The notes beneath the pieces were generated by a model. The model was given only the letters and a program-made list of their open reading frames with translations. It had not been told where the DNA came from and searched no databases. A DNA stretch of 64,000 bases from Deinococcus betulae (lineage in GTDB: Bacteria > Deinococcota > Deinococci > Deinococcales > Deinococcaceae). Shown here piece after piece: positions 28,672 through 40,119 of this stretch. Both the position numbers and the translations under genes were made by a program. Numbering within the stretch: position 1 is the first letter of the stretch; every line of letters begins with the position of its first letter. The stretch lies in contig NZ_JAIQXU010000008.1 of the NCBI RefSeq assembly GCF_020166395.1, positions 1 to 64,000 on the forward strand. Reading direction: 5' to 3'.

Positions 28672-30708
28672 ATGACGGCCCTGCCCGCCTCGCGTGATGT
28701 GCTGCTGACCTGCCCGCTGGACTGCCCCGACGCCTGCCGCCTGAAAGTGACCCTGACGCGCGGCGAGGACAGCCAGGAGCGGATGACCAAGCTGACCGGC
28801 GACCCCACCCATCCGGTCACGCGCGGCTTTGCCTGCGCTAAGACGGTGCACTATCCGTCCCGCGCCAACCACCCCGAGCGGCCCCTTTACCCCCTGCGGC
28901 GCCTGAACGCCAAAACCGAGGCTCCGGTGTGGCAGCGCGTGACCTGGGCCGAGGCGCTGGACGACATTGCCCGCCGCCTGCGAACGCTGCTGGACACGCG
29001 CGGCCCCCAGGCCCTGCTGCGCTACAACTACGCGGGCACCATGGGGCTGATGGAAGGCACCCATGTGCACGCCCTGTTCCGGGCCCTGGGCACCCCCGAA
29101 CTGGACGAGACCATCTGTGCCACGGCCGGCGGTGAGGCCTGGGCACTGGGCTACGGCACGCGCTACGGCGTAGACCCGCAGGACGTGGCCCACGCCCGCC
29201 TGATTGTGCTGTGGGGCATCAATTCGCTGTCCACCAACAGCCACCTGACCCCGCACCTGACAGCCGCGCGCAAGGCTGGGGCACGCATTCTCGCGGTGGA
29301 CCCGTACCGCAACCGCACCGCCGCTTTTGCCGACGAGCACCTGAAACTCAGGCCCGGCACCGACGCCGCGCTGGCCCTGGGCGTCATGCACGAACTGTTC
29401 GCGCATGGCTGGACCGACGAGGCCTACCTTGCAGAGGCCACGGTGGGCGCAGAGGATCTGCGTCAGACCGCCGCCGAGTGGCCCCCGGAACGCACCGCCG
29501 AGGTGACGGGCCTCAGCGCCGACACCGTGCGCGAGTTTGCGCGCGCCATCGGCACCACTCGCCCCACCTACATCCGGGTGGGGTACGGCATGACCCGCCA
29601 TGAACACGGCGGCACCAATCTGCGCGCCGTCACCCTGATCCCGGCTCTGACGGGCGACTGGCGCCAGCGGGGCGGCGGCTGCGCCCTGAGTGCCAGCGGG
29701 GCCTTCAAGCTCAACCGCCGCCGGCTGGGCGCTGCTCACCTGATTCGCGCTGAGACACCGCACGTCAACATGAACGAATATGCCCGCGCCCTTCAACCCG
29801 AGGCGGGTCTTGGCGCGACCGTCATCTACAACTGCAACCCCGCCGTGGTGGCCCCCGACGCGGGGCGGGTCCGCGCGGGCCTGCAGCGCGACGACCTGCT
29901 GGTGGTCGTGCTGGAACAGGCCATGACCGACACTGCCCGCCTGGCTGACTATGTGCTCCCGGCCACCACCTTTGCCGAACACGAGGACGTGTACACCAGC
30001 TACGGGCATCATTACCTGGGCTACAACCGCGCTGAACTGGCCGCCCCCGGCGAGGCGCGCCCCAATTCCTGGGTGATGCAGGAGCTGGCGCGCCGCCTGG
30101 GCGTGACCGAGCCCAGCGTGTACTGGACCGTGGATGAGTTGCTGAGCGACCTGCTGACCACCGACCATCCACACCTGGCCGGCATTTCCCCGGAGCGTCT
30201 GAAGGCCGAGGGCAGCGTGCGTCTCCAGTTGCCCGACCTCTTTCTGCCCTACGCCCACGGCGCCGAGACGCCCAGCGGCAAGGTGCAGCTCTCGCCGGCT
30301 CCCCAGCACCGCGAGCCAGAGGCGGCACTGAACACCGAGTACCCGGTGCGCCTGCTGACGCCGCCCGCGCACCATTTTCTCAATTCCACTTACGGCAACC
30401 TGGAGAACCTGAACCGCGCCGAGGGCGGCGAGCCGCATGTCCTGGTGCATCCCGACGACGCCCAGCAGTTTGGCCTGCACGACGCTGCATACGCCCGCCT
30501 GGAATCTGAGATCGGTGCCGTGCGCCGCCGCGTGAAAGTCACCGACGCTGCGCAACCGGGCACGGCGGTGGTGGAAGGCACCTGGTGGGGCCTGTCCGCC
30601 CCCGACGGCACCAGCATCAACGAGCTGACTGCTCAGACCCTCACCGACTTGGGCGGCGGCAGCACCTTTCACAACACCCGCATCCGGTTGGTGCCGGTGG
30701 AGGGCTAG
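28672..30708 (+). CDS. Molybdopterin-dependent oxidoreductase (DMSO reductase superfamily)
   Basis: The 678-residue protein carries an N-terminal [4Fe-4S] motif, Cys14, Cys18, Cys22 and Cys55 (CPLDCPDAC then FACAK), followed by molybdopterin-binding domains (LIVLWGINSLSTNSHLTP; ARILAVDPYRNRTA; ADYVLPATTFAEHEDVY) and a C-terminal dinucleotide-binding domain (LNRAEGGEPHVLVHPDDA). Cys in ETICATAG is a possible Mo ligand. There is no twin-arginine signal, so it is cytosolic, like formate dehydrogenase-H or assimilatory nitrate reductase relatives. No partner subunit is nearby; the substrate is unknown. The start is chosen from the leaderless -10. Confidence 0.88.
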   Translation: MTALPASRDVLLTCPLDCPDACRLKVTLTRGEDSQERMTKLTGDPTHPVTRGFACAKTVHYPSRANHPERPLYPLRRLNAKTEAPVWQRVTWAEALDDIARRLRTLLDTRGPQALLRYNYAGTMGLMEGTHVHALFRALGTPELDETICATAGGEAWALGYGTRYGVDPQDVAHARLIVLWGINSLSTNSHLTPHLTAARKAGARILAVDPYRNRTAAFADEHLKLRPGTDAALALGVMHELFAHGWTDEAYLAEATVGAEDLRQTAAEWPPERTAEVTGLSADTVREFARAIGTTRPTYIRVGYGMTRHEHGGTNLRAVTLIPALTGDWRQRGGGCALSASGAFKLNRRRLGAAHLIRAETPHVNMNEYARALQPEAGLGATVIYNCNPAVVAPDAGRVRAGLQRDDLLVVVLEQAMTDTARLADYVLPATTFAEHEDVYTSYGHHYLGYNRAELAAPGEARPNSWVMQELARRLGVTEPSVYWTVDELLSDLLTTDHPHLAGISPERLKAEGSVRLQLPDLFLPYAHGAETPSGKVQLSPAPQHREPEAALNTEYPVRLLTPPAHHFLNSTYGNLENLNRAEGGEPHVLVHPDDAQQFGLHDAAYARLESEIGAVRRRVKVTDAAQPGTAVVEGTWWGLSAPDGTSINELTAQTLTDLGGGSTFHNTRIRLVPVEG

Positions 30709-30730
30709 GCTGACCCTTCCTCCACGCGAG

Positions 30731-31135
30731 GTGCTGGACCTGCTCTATACCGATTGGTACCGCTACGAGTCATTGTGTTCTCAGGCGTTCTGTTTGACTG
30801 AAGAGCCTTTCGAATGGTCGGCCAATGGCTTCCTGCTGCAACAGCAGGAGTGGCCGATTCGTGCCTGGTACTTCGATCACAGTGGCGTCCAGCTACGTGA
30901 TCTGCTGGCATGGCGGCGTTTCTACGTTATGCCGGTGTAGCAGATCTGGCACACCGAGGCGGAGGGGCCCCGACGTTCAGGTCAGGCACCTCCGCTGTTT
31001 GACATCGGCCGAGGCTCTTTCGCCCGCAATCCAGCCAATGGGCACTTCACCGTTGAGTTCTTCTTCGGGCCCAAGTATGGACGTGGATACGAACTCGGGC
31101 CTGATGGGCAATCTCATTCTGTGTGGGTTTCGTAA
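30731..31135 (+). pseudogene. Unknown gene interrupted by a single in-frame amber codon
   Basis: From GTG 30731 (or CTG 30710, which follows GGAGGG) one frame runs to TAA 31133-31135, broken only by TAG at 30938-30940. The first part reads LLYTDWYRYESLCSQAF and WPIRAWYFDHSGVQLRD; after the stop it continues FDIGRGSFARNPANGHF and EFFFGPKYGRGYELG, composition typical of a real protein of about 134 residues. I do not recognise the family; the size and aromatic content recall immunity-type proteins, but that is a guess. No frameshift is needed. The rest of the gap to 31182 holds nothing else. Confidence 0.55.
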
Positions 31136-31182
31136 ATCAGTGAGCGGGTGAGACCTGCAAGGCTTTATGGTGCTGAGCGCTT

Positions 31183-32166
31183 CTACCTCGCCATGTCGTA
31201 GGCCGCCTGGGGCAGAAACTGCCCGGCGCTGGAGCCGCCGCCAATCCCACAGTTGCCGTCCGACTCGCCGGGATTTTTGATCCACAGCAGCATTTCCAGC
31301 CCGCTGGTGTTCGCCGTCACTTGCGACGGACTGCCCAGTTTGCGCCCGCCGGGGTTGCACCACTCGCCGCCTGCCGGGCCGGCGCCGTTGCGGCTGGTGT
31401 CAATGACGAAGCGCCGACCGCCGACCCCTAACCCATTGAGGGCGTTCGTCACGGCGTTCCCGTAGGTCGTGCTGTCGCTGGTGAGGTAATAATTCGAGAC
31501 GTTCAGGGCAAAGCCTCGTGCCCGCGCCACATTGGCTTTTTTCAGCCGGTCGGCCATGTCGGCGGCCCCAATCCAATTGCTGTTGCCGGCGTCCAGGTAC
31601 ACCTTGGCGTTGGGGGCGTTCGTGGCCAGCTGATCCACGGCGTAGCTCAGGAGGCCCAGCCGGACGCTCTGCTCGCTGGCGTTGAGGCACTGGGTCAGTT
31701 GTGCCAGCGCATCGGGCTCAACGACCACCACGGCAGCCCGCTGCCCCAGGCCCAGGCTGAAATTACGAATCCAGGTGCGGTAGGCGTCGGCGCTGCCTGC
31801 ACCCCCCGAACTGTGTTGCCCGCAGTCACGCCCAATGATGTTGTAAGCGACCAGAATGGGCGTTTTGCCCGCCTGAGCCGCCGCCGCCGCGTAGCTGTTC
31901 ACCGACGAACGGACGTCGCCGCTCCAGTTGCCAAACCAGCGCGCGGCGGGCTGGGTGGACACGCGGCTGCGAATCAGGCTCGTGCGGCCATCGTTCGGGT
32001 TATTCCTGACCCACGTGGCCGCGGCGCCGCCAGGGTCGGCGTAGAAGCTGACTGCCTGGGCAGACAGCTGGGGCTGTTGGGCCTGAGCCTGCGGCGTCAA
32101 TTGGGTGGCCTGGCCACAGGCGGCCAGCAGGAAAGCGGTTGAAAGCATCAGGGCAGAACGCTGCAT
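31183..32166 (-). CDS. GH6 family endoglucanase/cellobiohydrolase, lipoprotein
   Basis: The 327-residue protein starts at MQRSALML (GAGGAG upstream) and has a lipobox LLAAC with Cys17, so it is probably lipid-anchored. The GH6 catalytic domain is complete: VAYNIIGRDCG (Asp114), VVEPDALAQL (Asp152), LNVSNYY, FVIDTSRNGAGP and LLWIKNPGESDG. GH6 enzymes cut beta-1,4-glucan with inversion. No cellulose-binding module is present. Two palindromic LacI-type operators flank its promoter, so it is probably repressed until cello-oligosaccharides appear. The upstream in-frame start at 32286 would remove the signal from the N-terminus and is rejected. Confidence 0.93.
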   Translation of the reverse strand: MQRSALMLSTAFLLAACGQATQLTPQAQAQQPQLSAQAVSFYADPGGAAATWVRNNPNDGRTSLIRSRVSTQPAARWFGNWSGDVRSSVNSYAAAAAQAGKTPILVAYNIIGRDCGQHSSGGAGSADAYRTWIRNFSLGLGQRAAVVVVEPDALAQLTQCLNASEQSVRLGLLSYAVDQLATNAPNAKVYLDAGNSNWIGAADMADRLKKANVARARGFALNVSNYYLTSDSTTYGNAVTNALNGLGVGGRRFVIDTSRNGAGPAGGEWCNPGGRKLGSPSQVTANTSGLEMLLWIKNPGESDGNCGIGGGSSAGQFLPQAAYDMAR

Positions 32167-32226
32167 AAGGCTCCTCGGGTGCACGGCAAGAGGGAAGAAA
32201 TGAGCGAAGCGGCGGAGCCTACACCT

Positions 32227-32238
32227 GAAAGCGCTTTC
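32227..32238. promoter_or_regulatory. LacI-type operator 1 of the GH6 gene
   Basis: GAAAGCGCTTTC is a perfect 12-bp palindrome lying between the GH6 promoter and its start codon. The central AGCGCT matches the core of CebR-type cellulose-utilisation operators. Confidence 0.65.
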
Positions 32239-32277
32239 GGCAAAGCGAACGGCAGGCCTGTTGTGTGGAATAGGCTG

Positions 32278-32307
32278 AGTGTACACAGCATCTGACAGAC
32301 AGGTCGA
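32278..32307 (-). promoter_or_regulatory. Promoter of the GH6 gene
   Basis: On the minus strand TCGACC (32302-32307) and TACACT (32278-32283) are separated by 18 bases. Transcription would begin near 32271, leaving a leader of about 100 bases that contains operator 1 and a ribosome site. Confidence 0.5.
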
Positions 32308-32370
32308 GCAAAATTGAGAGCCCGCTGCCTAGATTGACCCTTCGGGAATAGAAATAGGCTTACTGAGAAA

Positions 32371-32384
32371 TGAAAGCGCTCTCA
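32371..32384. promoter_or_regulatory. LacI-type operator 2 of the GH6 gene
   Basis: TGAAAGCGCTCTCA is a 14-bp near-palindrome with the same AGCGCT core as operator 1. It lies about 64 bases upstream of the -35. Two sites 144 bases apart could allow looping. Confidence 0.6.
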
Positions 32385-32422
32385 AATTGGGAGTGATTGA
32401 AGTAAGGCCAGACACCTCTAGA

Positions 32423-32788
32423 TCAGGCGCTACCTTGACCCACCATTTCCTTCCATTTTTCGGCGTCGTCTCCGACGGCCAGCACCTTACCGCCGCGCAC
32501 CAGGGGCAGCTTGAGCAGTTCCGGCGTCTCGATCACCTTGGCGATCACGCTGTCCTCGGTGGTGCGGAGATAGGCGAGATTGCTGCGTTCGTAGGCTTTA
32601 CCCTCTAAGTCCAGCAGGGCGTTCAGGCCATATTTCTGCACAAAGCGGGTCAGTTCCCCTTTGCTGATGGGGCGCTCGTGCAGGTCCACGAAATGCACCT
32701 TGACCTTGCGCTCTTTGAAAAAGCGTTCGGCGGCGCGCGTCTCCTTGCTTTTGCGGGTGCCGAAAATTTGCACCTGAAGGTCGCTCAT
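32423..32788 (-). CDS. ArsC/Spx-family protein lacking the catalytic cysteine
   Basis: The 121-residue protein has the thioredoxin-like fold of the ArsC/Spx/MgsR family (VQIFGTRKSKETRAAERFF at the start; then LYG-like FVQKYGLNALLD; then LPLVRGGKVLAVG). The usual N-terminal CxxC or single Cys after the first strand is replaced by KSKE, and the protein has no cysteine at all. It therefore cannot be a standard arsenate reductase or a redox-switched Spx; an RNA polymerase-binding or structural role remains possible. TACACT at 32796-32801, 7 bases before the ATG, sets the start. Confidence 0.85.
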   Translation of the reverse strand: MSDLQVQIFGTRKSKETRAAERFFKERKVKVHFVDLHERPISKGELTRFVQKYGLNALLDLEGKAYERSNLAYLRTTEDSVIAKVIETPELLKLPLVRGGKVLAVGDDAEKWKEMVGQGSA

Positions 32789-32795
32789 GGGCCTC

Positions 32796-32801
32796 AGTGT
32801 A
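32796..32801 (-). promoter_or_regulatory. -10 element of the leaderless ArsC/Spx-like gene
   Basis: TACACT on the minus strand, 7 bases before ATG 32788; no ribosome site. Confidence 0.55.
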
Positions 32802-32868
32802 ATGCGGCGTCTGCGGCCAAAAGGCGGCCCGCTGGTCTAGAAAGGCCGGCGGGCGGGACGGACATGCC

Positions 32869-33867
32869 TTAGTTCGTATAGAAGCCGGGGCCGTCGCTCA
32901 GATGACCCGAGACCGGCAGCCCCAGGTGGTCGTAGGCGTGGGCCGTCGCCACGCGCCCACGCGGCGTGCGCTTGATAAAGCCCAGCTGAATCAGGTAGGG
33001 CTCGTAGACATCTTCCAGCGTCAGCGAGTCCTCACTGATGGCGGTCGCCAGCGTATCCACGCCCACGGGGCCACCGGCAAAGCGGTGAATCAGGGTTTCG
33101 AGGTACTTCTTGTCGCGGTCATCCAGACCGGCGCTGTCCAGCCCCAGCTTGTCCAGGGCGTCATGGGCGCGGGGCAGTTCAATGGTGCTCTCACCCGCCA
33201 CCTCAGCGTAGTCGCGCACGCGGCGCAGCAGCCGCTTGGCAATACGCATAGTGCCGCGCGACCGGGCGCCAATTTCAATGGCGGCTTCCTCAACCAGCCC
33301 GAAGCCCAGCAGGCGAGCGTCGCGCAGCAGGTTGACCCCAATCTCTTCCGGGGTGTAGTACTCCAGGTGCTCAATGATGCCAAAGCGGCTGCGCATGGGC
33401 GCGGTAATTAGGCCAGGGCGGGTGGTGGCCCCGACCAGCGTAAAGCGCGGCAGGGGCAGCTCAATGGTGCGGGCCGCTGGTCCCTGCCCCAGCACGATGT
33501 CCAGCTTGAAGTCTTCCATCGCGGGGTACAGGTGTTCTTCGGCCACACGGCCCAGGCGGTGAATCTCATCAATGAACAGCACGTCGCCCTCTTCCAGACT
33601 GTTGGTGAGGATGGCCGCCAGATCGCCCGGCTTCTCGATGGCTGGGCCAGAGGTCACGCGAATGTTCACGCCCAGTTCGTGGGCGATGATGTGAGCCAGG
33701 GTGGTTTTGCCCAGACCGGGCGGGCCAAACAGCAGGGTGTGATCCAGCGCCTCGCGCCGGCCCTTGGCGGCCTGAAGGTAGACCGTCAACTTCTCCTTCA
33801 GGCGCTCCTGCCCGACGTATTCCGTCAGGGTCTTGGGCCGCAGGGCGGCGTCGAGCGGTTCAGTCAT
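32869..33867 (-). CDS. ruvB: Holliday junction branch-migration ATPase RuvB
   Basis: The 332-residue AAA+ ATPase drives branch migration with RuvA during recombinational repair. It shows the N-terminal [12 protein letters not shown] motif, Walker [10 protein letters not shown], Walker [10 protein letters not shown], sensor 1 GATTRPG and the C-terminal winged helix ending [14 protein letters not shown]. The length is normal for the family. The start MTEPLDA is chosen because TACACT lies 7 bases upstream; the longer in-frame start at 33927 is unlikely. It is not next to ruvA or ruvC, as is common in Deinococcus. Confidence 0.97.
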   Translation of the reverse strand: MTEPLDAALRPKTLTEYVGQERLKEKLTVYLQAAKGRREALDHTLLFGPPGLGKTTLAHIIAHELGVNIRVTSGPAIEKPGDLAAILTNSLEEGDVLFIDEIHRLGRVAEEHLYPAMEDFKLDIVLGQGPAARTIELPLPRFTLVGATTRPGLITAPMRSRFGIIEHLEYYTPEEIGVNLLRDARLLGFGLVEEAAIEIGARSRGTMRIAKRLLRRVRDYAEVAGESTIELPRAHDALDKLGLDSAGLDDRDKKYLETLIHRFAGGPVGVDTLATAISEDSLTLEDVYEPYLIQLGFIKRTPRGRVATAHAYDHLGLPVSGHLSDGPGFYTN

Positions 33868-33874
33868 ACCAAAC

Positions 33875-33880
33875 AGTGTA
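33875..33880 (-). promoter_or_regulatory. -10 element of leaderless ruvB
   Basis: TACACT on the minus strand, 7 bases before the ruvB ATG at 33867. Confidence 0.6.
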
Positions 33881-33942
33881 GCGCGATTCTGCCCAGAGCG
33901 GAATATCCTAGGCACAGTTGGAAGCACCTGGGGCGCCCGGGC

Positions 33943-34638
33943 TCAGTTGGCATACTGGCGAATCAGCCCTGGAAGGTCGCGGTCCAGGGTGCCATCCACA
34001 ACGGCTGTGTTGCCGTAGACCCGCACAAAGCGGCCCTGGCTGTCCACCACACTCAGCTGGTCGCCGTGTAAGCGGGCGGCCGCTGCGGCGCTGGCCCCGG
34101 CGGCCTGGGCGTTGGTGGCCCCGCTCCCTTGCTCCTCTTGTATGTGAGCGCTGTGGTCCTGGGCCGCTGGCAGGGGTTTAACGTTGGTCACAAACATCTC
34201 GCGCGCGGCCTCGTCAATGGCGGCGGCTTGGCCGGTCAGACCCGTAAACGCTGGGTCAAAGCGCGCCAGGTAATCGCGCACCACGGCAGGCCGGTCGTTT
34301 TCGGGGTCCACGGTGATGAACTGCACCTGCACCCTGGCCCGCCGCTCGGGCGTGAGGGCCGCGTAGGTATTTTTGAGGCTGGCCAGGGTGACCGGGCAGA
34401 CGTCCGGGCACCGCACGAAGCCGTAAAAGACCAGCCGCAGCCGGCCGTCGCTGGCGGCCAGGGTGGTGGCCTGACCCCGTTCATTCAGCAGGGCCAGCGC
34501 AGGCAGGGGCCGGGGGGTGGGCATGGCGTCTCCGCCCAGCGGAGCAGCTCCGGCTTGCCGCCACAGCAGCAAGGCCGCCAGCACAGCGGCCACCAGCAGC
34601 AGCGCGGCGGTCATGCTTTTGGGGGTGAGCAGCTTCAT
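33943..34638 (-). CDS. SCO1/SenC-family copper chaperone
   Basis: The 231-residue protein has an N-terminal membrane anchor (residues 10-26) and a thioredoxin-like domain with the copper-binding CPDVCP motif (Cys77, Cys81). The conserved distal His is best placed in RLHGDQL near residue 187. Between the core helices lies an unusual insertion with His residues and an Ala-rich run (about residues 160-185). SCO proteins deliver or reduce copper at the CuA site of cytochrome oxidase subunit II, encoded by ctaC about 3.2 kb away on the same strand. The start at MKLLTPKS gives a normal family length. Confidence 0.92.
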   Translation of the reverse strand: MKLLTPKSMTAALLLVAAVLAALLLWRQAGAAPLGGDAMPTPRPLPALALLNERGQATTLAASDGRLRLVFYGFVRCPDVCPVTLASLKNTYAALTPERRARVQVQFITVDPENDRPAVVRDYLARFDPAFTGLTGQAAAIDEAAREMFVTNVKPLPAAQDHSAHIQEEQGSGATNAQAAGASAAAAARLHGDQLSVVDSQGRFVRVYGNTAVVDGTLDRDLPGLIRQYAN

Positions 34639-34713
34639 GGGTGCAGGGTAGGGGAGGGGGCCGGGGTGGGGTGTCCCTTGAATGGGTCGGGGCGTTGGGC
34701 GGGTTCGTTTACG

Positions 34714-34949
34714 GTGTGGCCCCACCCCCCAGCCCCCTACCCCGGCGGGGCAGGGGGAGCAGACGTTAGCACTGGGCAGGGGTTGACTGACGCGGCGGAC
34801 AAGTGCTGTCTTTCTGCGCAGTAGACGCCGTGGCGCTCCTACCGCCCATCGCCCCACGCCCGCGCGCTGCGCGCACGACGGCTTCCGTTGCTGGCCCCGT
34901 ACAGCCGCAGAGTGGGGACGCTTAAAACACGAGGTTCTACTTTTCAAAG
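34714..34949 (+). repeat. Dispersed repeat, copy A
   Basis: About 236 bases, opening GTGGCCCCACCCCCCAGCCC and ending AGGTTCTACTTTTCAAAG. It shares its two ends and inner blocks (AGGGGGAGCA, GCGCGCTGCGCGCA) with copies B and C. It carries no credible gene. It forms an inverted pair with copy B, 46 bases away. Confidence 0.8.
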
Positions 34950-34995
34950 GCAAAAACGTAAGAAAAAGGGCGCTCCTCTTCTTTTCTCTTTGCTG

Positions 34996-35307
34996 TTCAA
35001 AAGTAGAACTTCTGAGCCGCACTAAGCCTTCCTGCCCCCTCAGCACCCAGGTTCAGACGAGGCAGACGAGGCCATTTGTCCGCGCAGCGCGCAGGCCCTT
35101 CCGGTGGGGCGAAGCATGGCGTCGAAGCCGGACCCGTGAACGAGTTGAGCAACGTCGTCAACATCAGTAGAAACTCTTGCCCAGCGCAGCGCTGCTCCCC
35201 CTGTCACCAGGTTTCAGGCGCGTCAGTCAAACCAGCGGCAACGCGCAGGCCGCCCTGCGCGGCGAAGTCGTTTCCCTCCGGGGGAGGGGGCTGGGGGGTG
35301 GGGCCAA
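34996..35307 (-). repeat. Dispersed repeat, copy B (inverted)
   Basis: About 312 bases. Read on the minus strand it opens TTGGCCCCACCCCCCAGCCC and ends AGAAGTTCTACTTTTGAA. It matches copy C closely (AGGGGGAGCA, GGCAAGAGTT, CGACGCCAT, AAGGGCCTGCGCGCT, GGGCAGGAAG) but has about 77 extra bases after the opening block. With copy A it fills the SCO1-ctaDE gap. Confidence 0.8.
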
Positions 35308-35334
35308 TCAGTTCAAGACTCCTCTCACCAAGCC

Positions 35335-35366
35335 AAAAAAGAGACGCCCACCAGGGAGCGCCTCTT
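35335..35366 (-). terminator. Terminator after ctaDE
   Basis: On the minus strand a 9-bp stem (AAGAGGCGC with GCGTCTCTT, one G-U pair) is followed by TTTT. It ends the ctaCDE transcript just before repeat copy B. Confidence 0.7.
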
Positions 35367-35380
35367 TCTTCCCACTGCCT

Positions 35381-37833
<2,453 letters not shown>

Positions 37834-37837
<4 letters not shown>

Positions 37838-39030
37838 TGGGTGCCTCCGGTGCTGGCCGCGCCAATCACGGGCACGTCACGCCAGTAATCCGCTTCCTCA
37901 GGCAGTTTCAGGCTGCGCAGGTACGCGGCGATATCGCTGATTTCAGCGTCGGTGAGGGTGCCGCCCTTGAGCAGCTTGCCCTTCGACATGTACTTGCTGC
38001 CGTCATAGGTGGGCATCAGCGCGCCGGGCTTGACGCGCGGAGCGTGCTTGAGCCAGGGGATGAGCATCTCCTGGGCTTTCTCGCCTTCCCACATGCCGGC
38101 GCCCAGGGTGCGGCGCGTGCCGAAGAAACTCAGGTCTGGGCCCACCTGACCAGCAGCCGAGGTGCCCTGCACGCGGTGGCAGCCCGCGCAGGAAGCGGCG
38201 CCCGTTTCGGGCTTGCCCTGCAAGAACAGTTGCAGGCCGCGCGCCTCGGCGCTGCCGGCGGCGGGTTCGGGGGCGCGGTAGGCCTTCATGGCGGCCAGGA
38301 CAGTGTTGTACCGTTCCTGCTCCAGCGCGACGACCTTGTACCGCATGTTGGCGTGAGAAGCGCCGCACAGCTGCGAGCAGTTGCCCTGGTAAACGCCTGC
38401 GCGGTCGGTGTCCACCTGCCAGGTCTTCTGCACGGCGGGCATGGCGGCGCGCTGACCGCCGATGTTGGGCGCCCAGAAGCCGTGAATCACGTCGCCACTG
38501 GTGACGGTCAGGGCCACAGGCTGCTTGGTGGGCATCAGCAGCTCGTTGCCGTTGGCCACCTTGCCGCCGGCGTCGGCGGTGGTTTCGGGGTACGTGAAGT
38601 TCCACCAGAACTGCTTGGCCAGGACGTCAATCTTGGTGGCTTGGTCGGGGGTGGGGTTCAGGATGGCCATCGAGCGCACAGTCAGCACGCTCAGGAAAAT
38701 CACGATGACCACCGGCACAGCCACCAGCCAGACTTCGAGCTTGTTGTTGCCGTGAAACTGCGCGGGCGGCGCGTCGTGCTTGTCTTCGCGGAACTTCTGC
38801 ACCGTGTAGAACAGCGCGAACGACACGCCAATAAAGATGATGACCGAGAGCGCGATGGCCCAGATGCTCATCACCCAGATTTCCCGGTTGAAGGCCGACG
38901 CCATGTCCCCAATCGAAAGGCTCTGCTGCGCCTGCTGACAGCCGGTGAGCAGGGCCGCGCCAAAGAGGGCCAGGGAGGGCAGTGCCCACCTGGTTCGCCG
39001 TGTGCCACTGTGGCGGTGTGTGGTATTCAA
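37834..39030 (-). CDS. ctaC: caa3 oxidase subunit II with fused cytochrome c
   Basis: A lipobox (LLTGC, near residue 31) is followed by two membrane helices, a cupredoxin domain with the CuA site ([14 protein letters not shown]) and a C-terminal cytochrome c (CAGCH haem site, GALMPTY for the axial Met). The fused haem makes this a caa3-type subunit that takes electrons directly from soluble cytochrome c or its donors. The start is either GTG 39036, which overlaps AAAGGAG, or TTG 39030, which has a proper 5-base spacing from it; I prefer 39030 (398 aa). SCO1, CtaA, CtaB and DUF420 proteins nearby serve its assembly. Confidence 0.93.
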
Positions 39031-39195
39031 CGTCACTCCTTTCCTCTGCCCCGCAGTCTAAGACGTTCCGCGTGGCCATGCGTGTGCGGCCGGCCTGATG
39101 GGCGGGCCTGCGCTGTGCCGCGCCATTCTACCGAGCGGTCAGCCCAGGGCTGCATGAGACCAGATGAGGGGCCGGGCATGTGTCCTGATCCGTCG

Positions 39196-40115
<920 letters not shown>

Positions 40116-40119
<4 letters not shown>

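Noticed and set aside
28513..30672. A 719-codon minus-strand frame opposite the molybdopterin oxidoreductase
   Set aside because: The Fe-S motif and cofactor domains lie on the plus strand; the other frame has no recognisable domain.
34714..35307. The repeat pair as an insertion sequence
   Set aside because: No transposase-like frame is present and the copies are too short; kept as a non-coding repeat.
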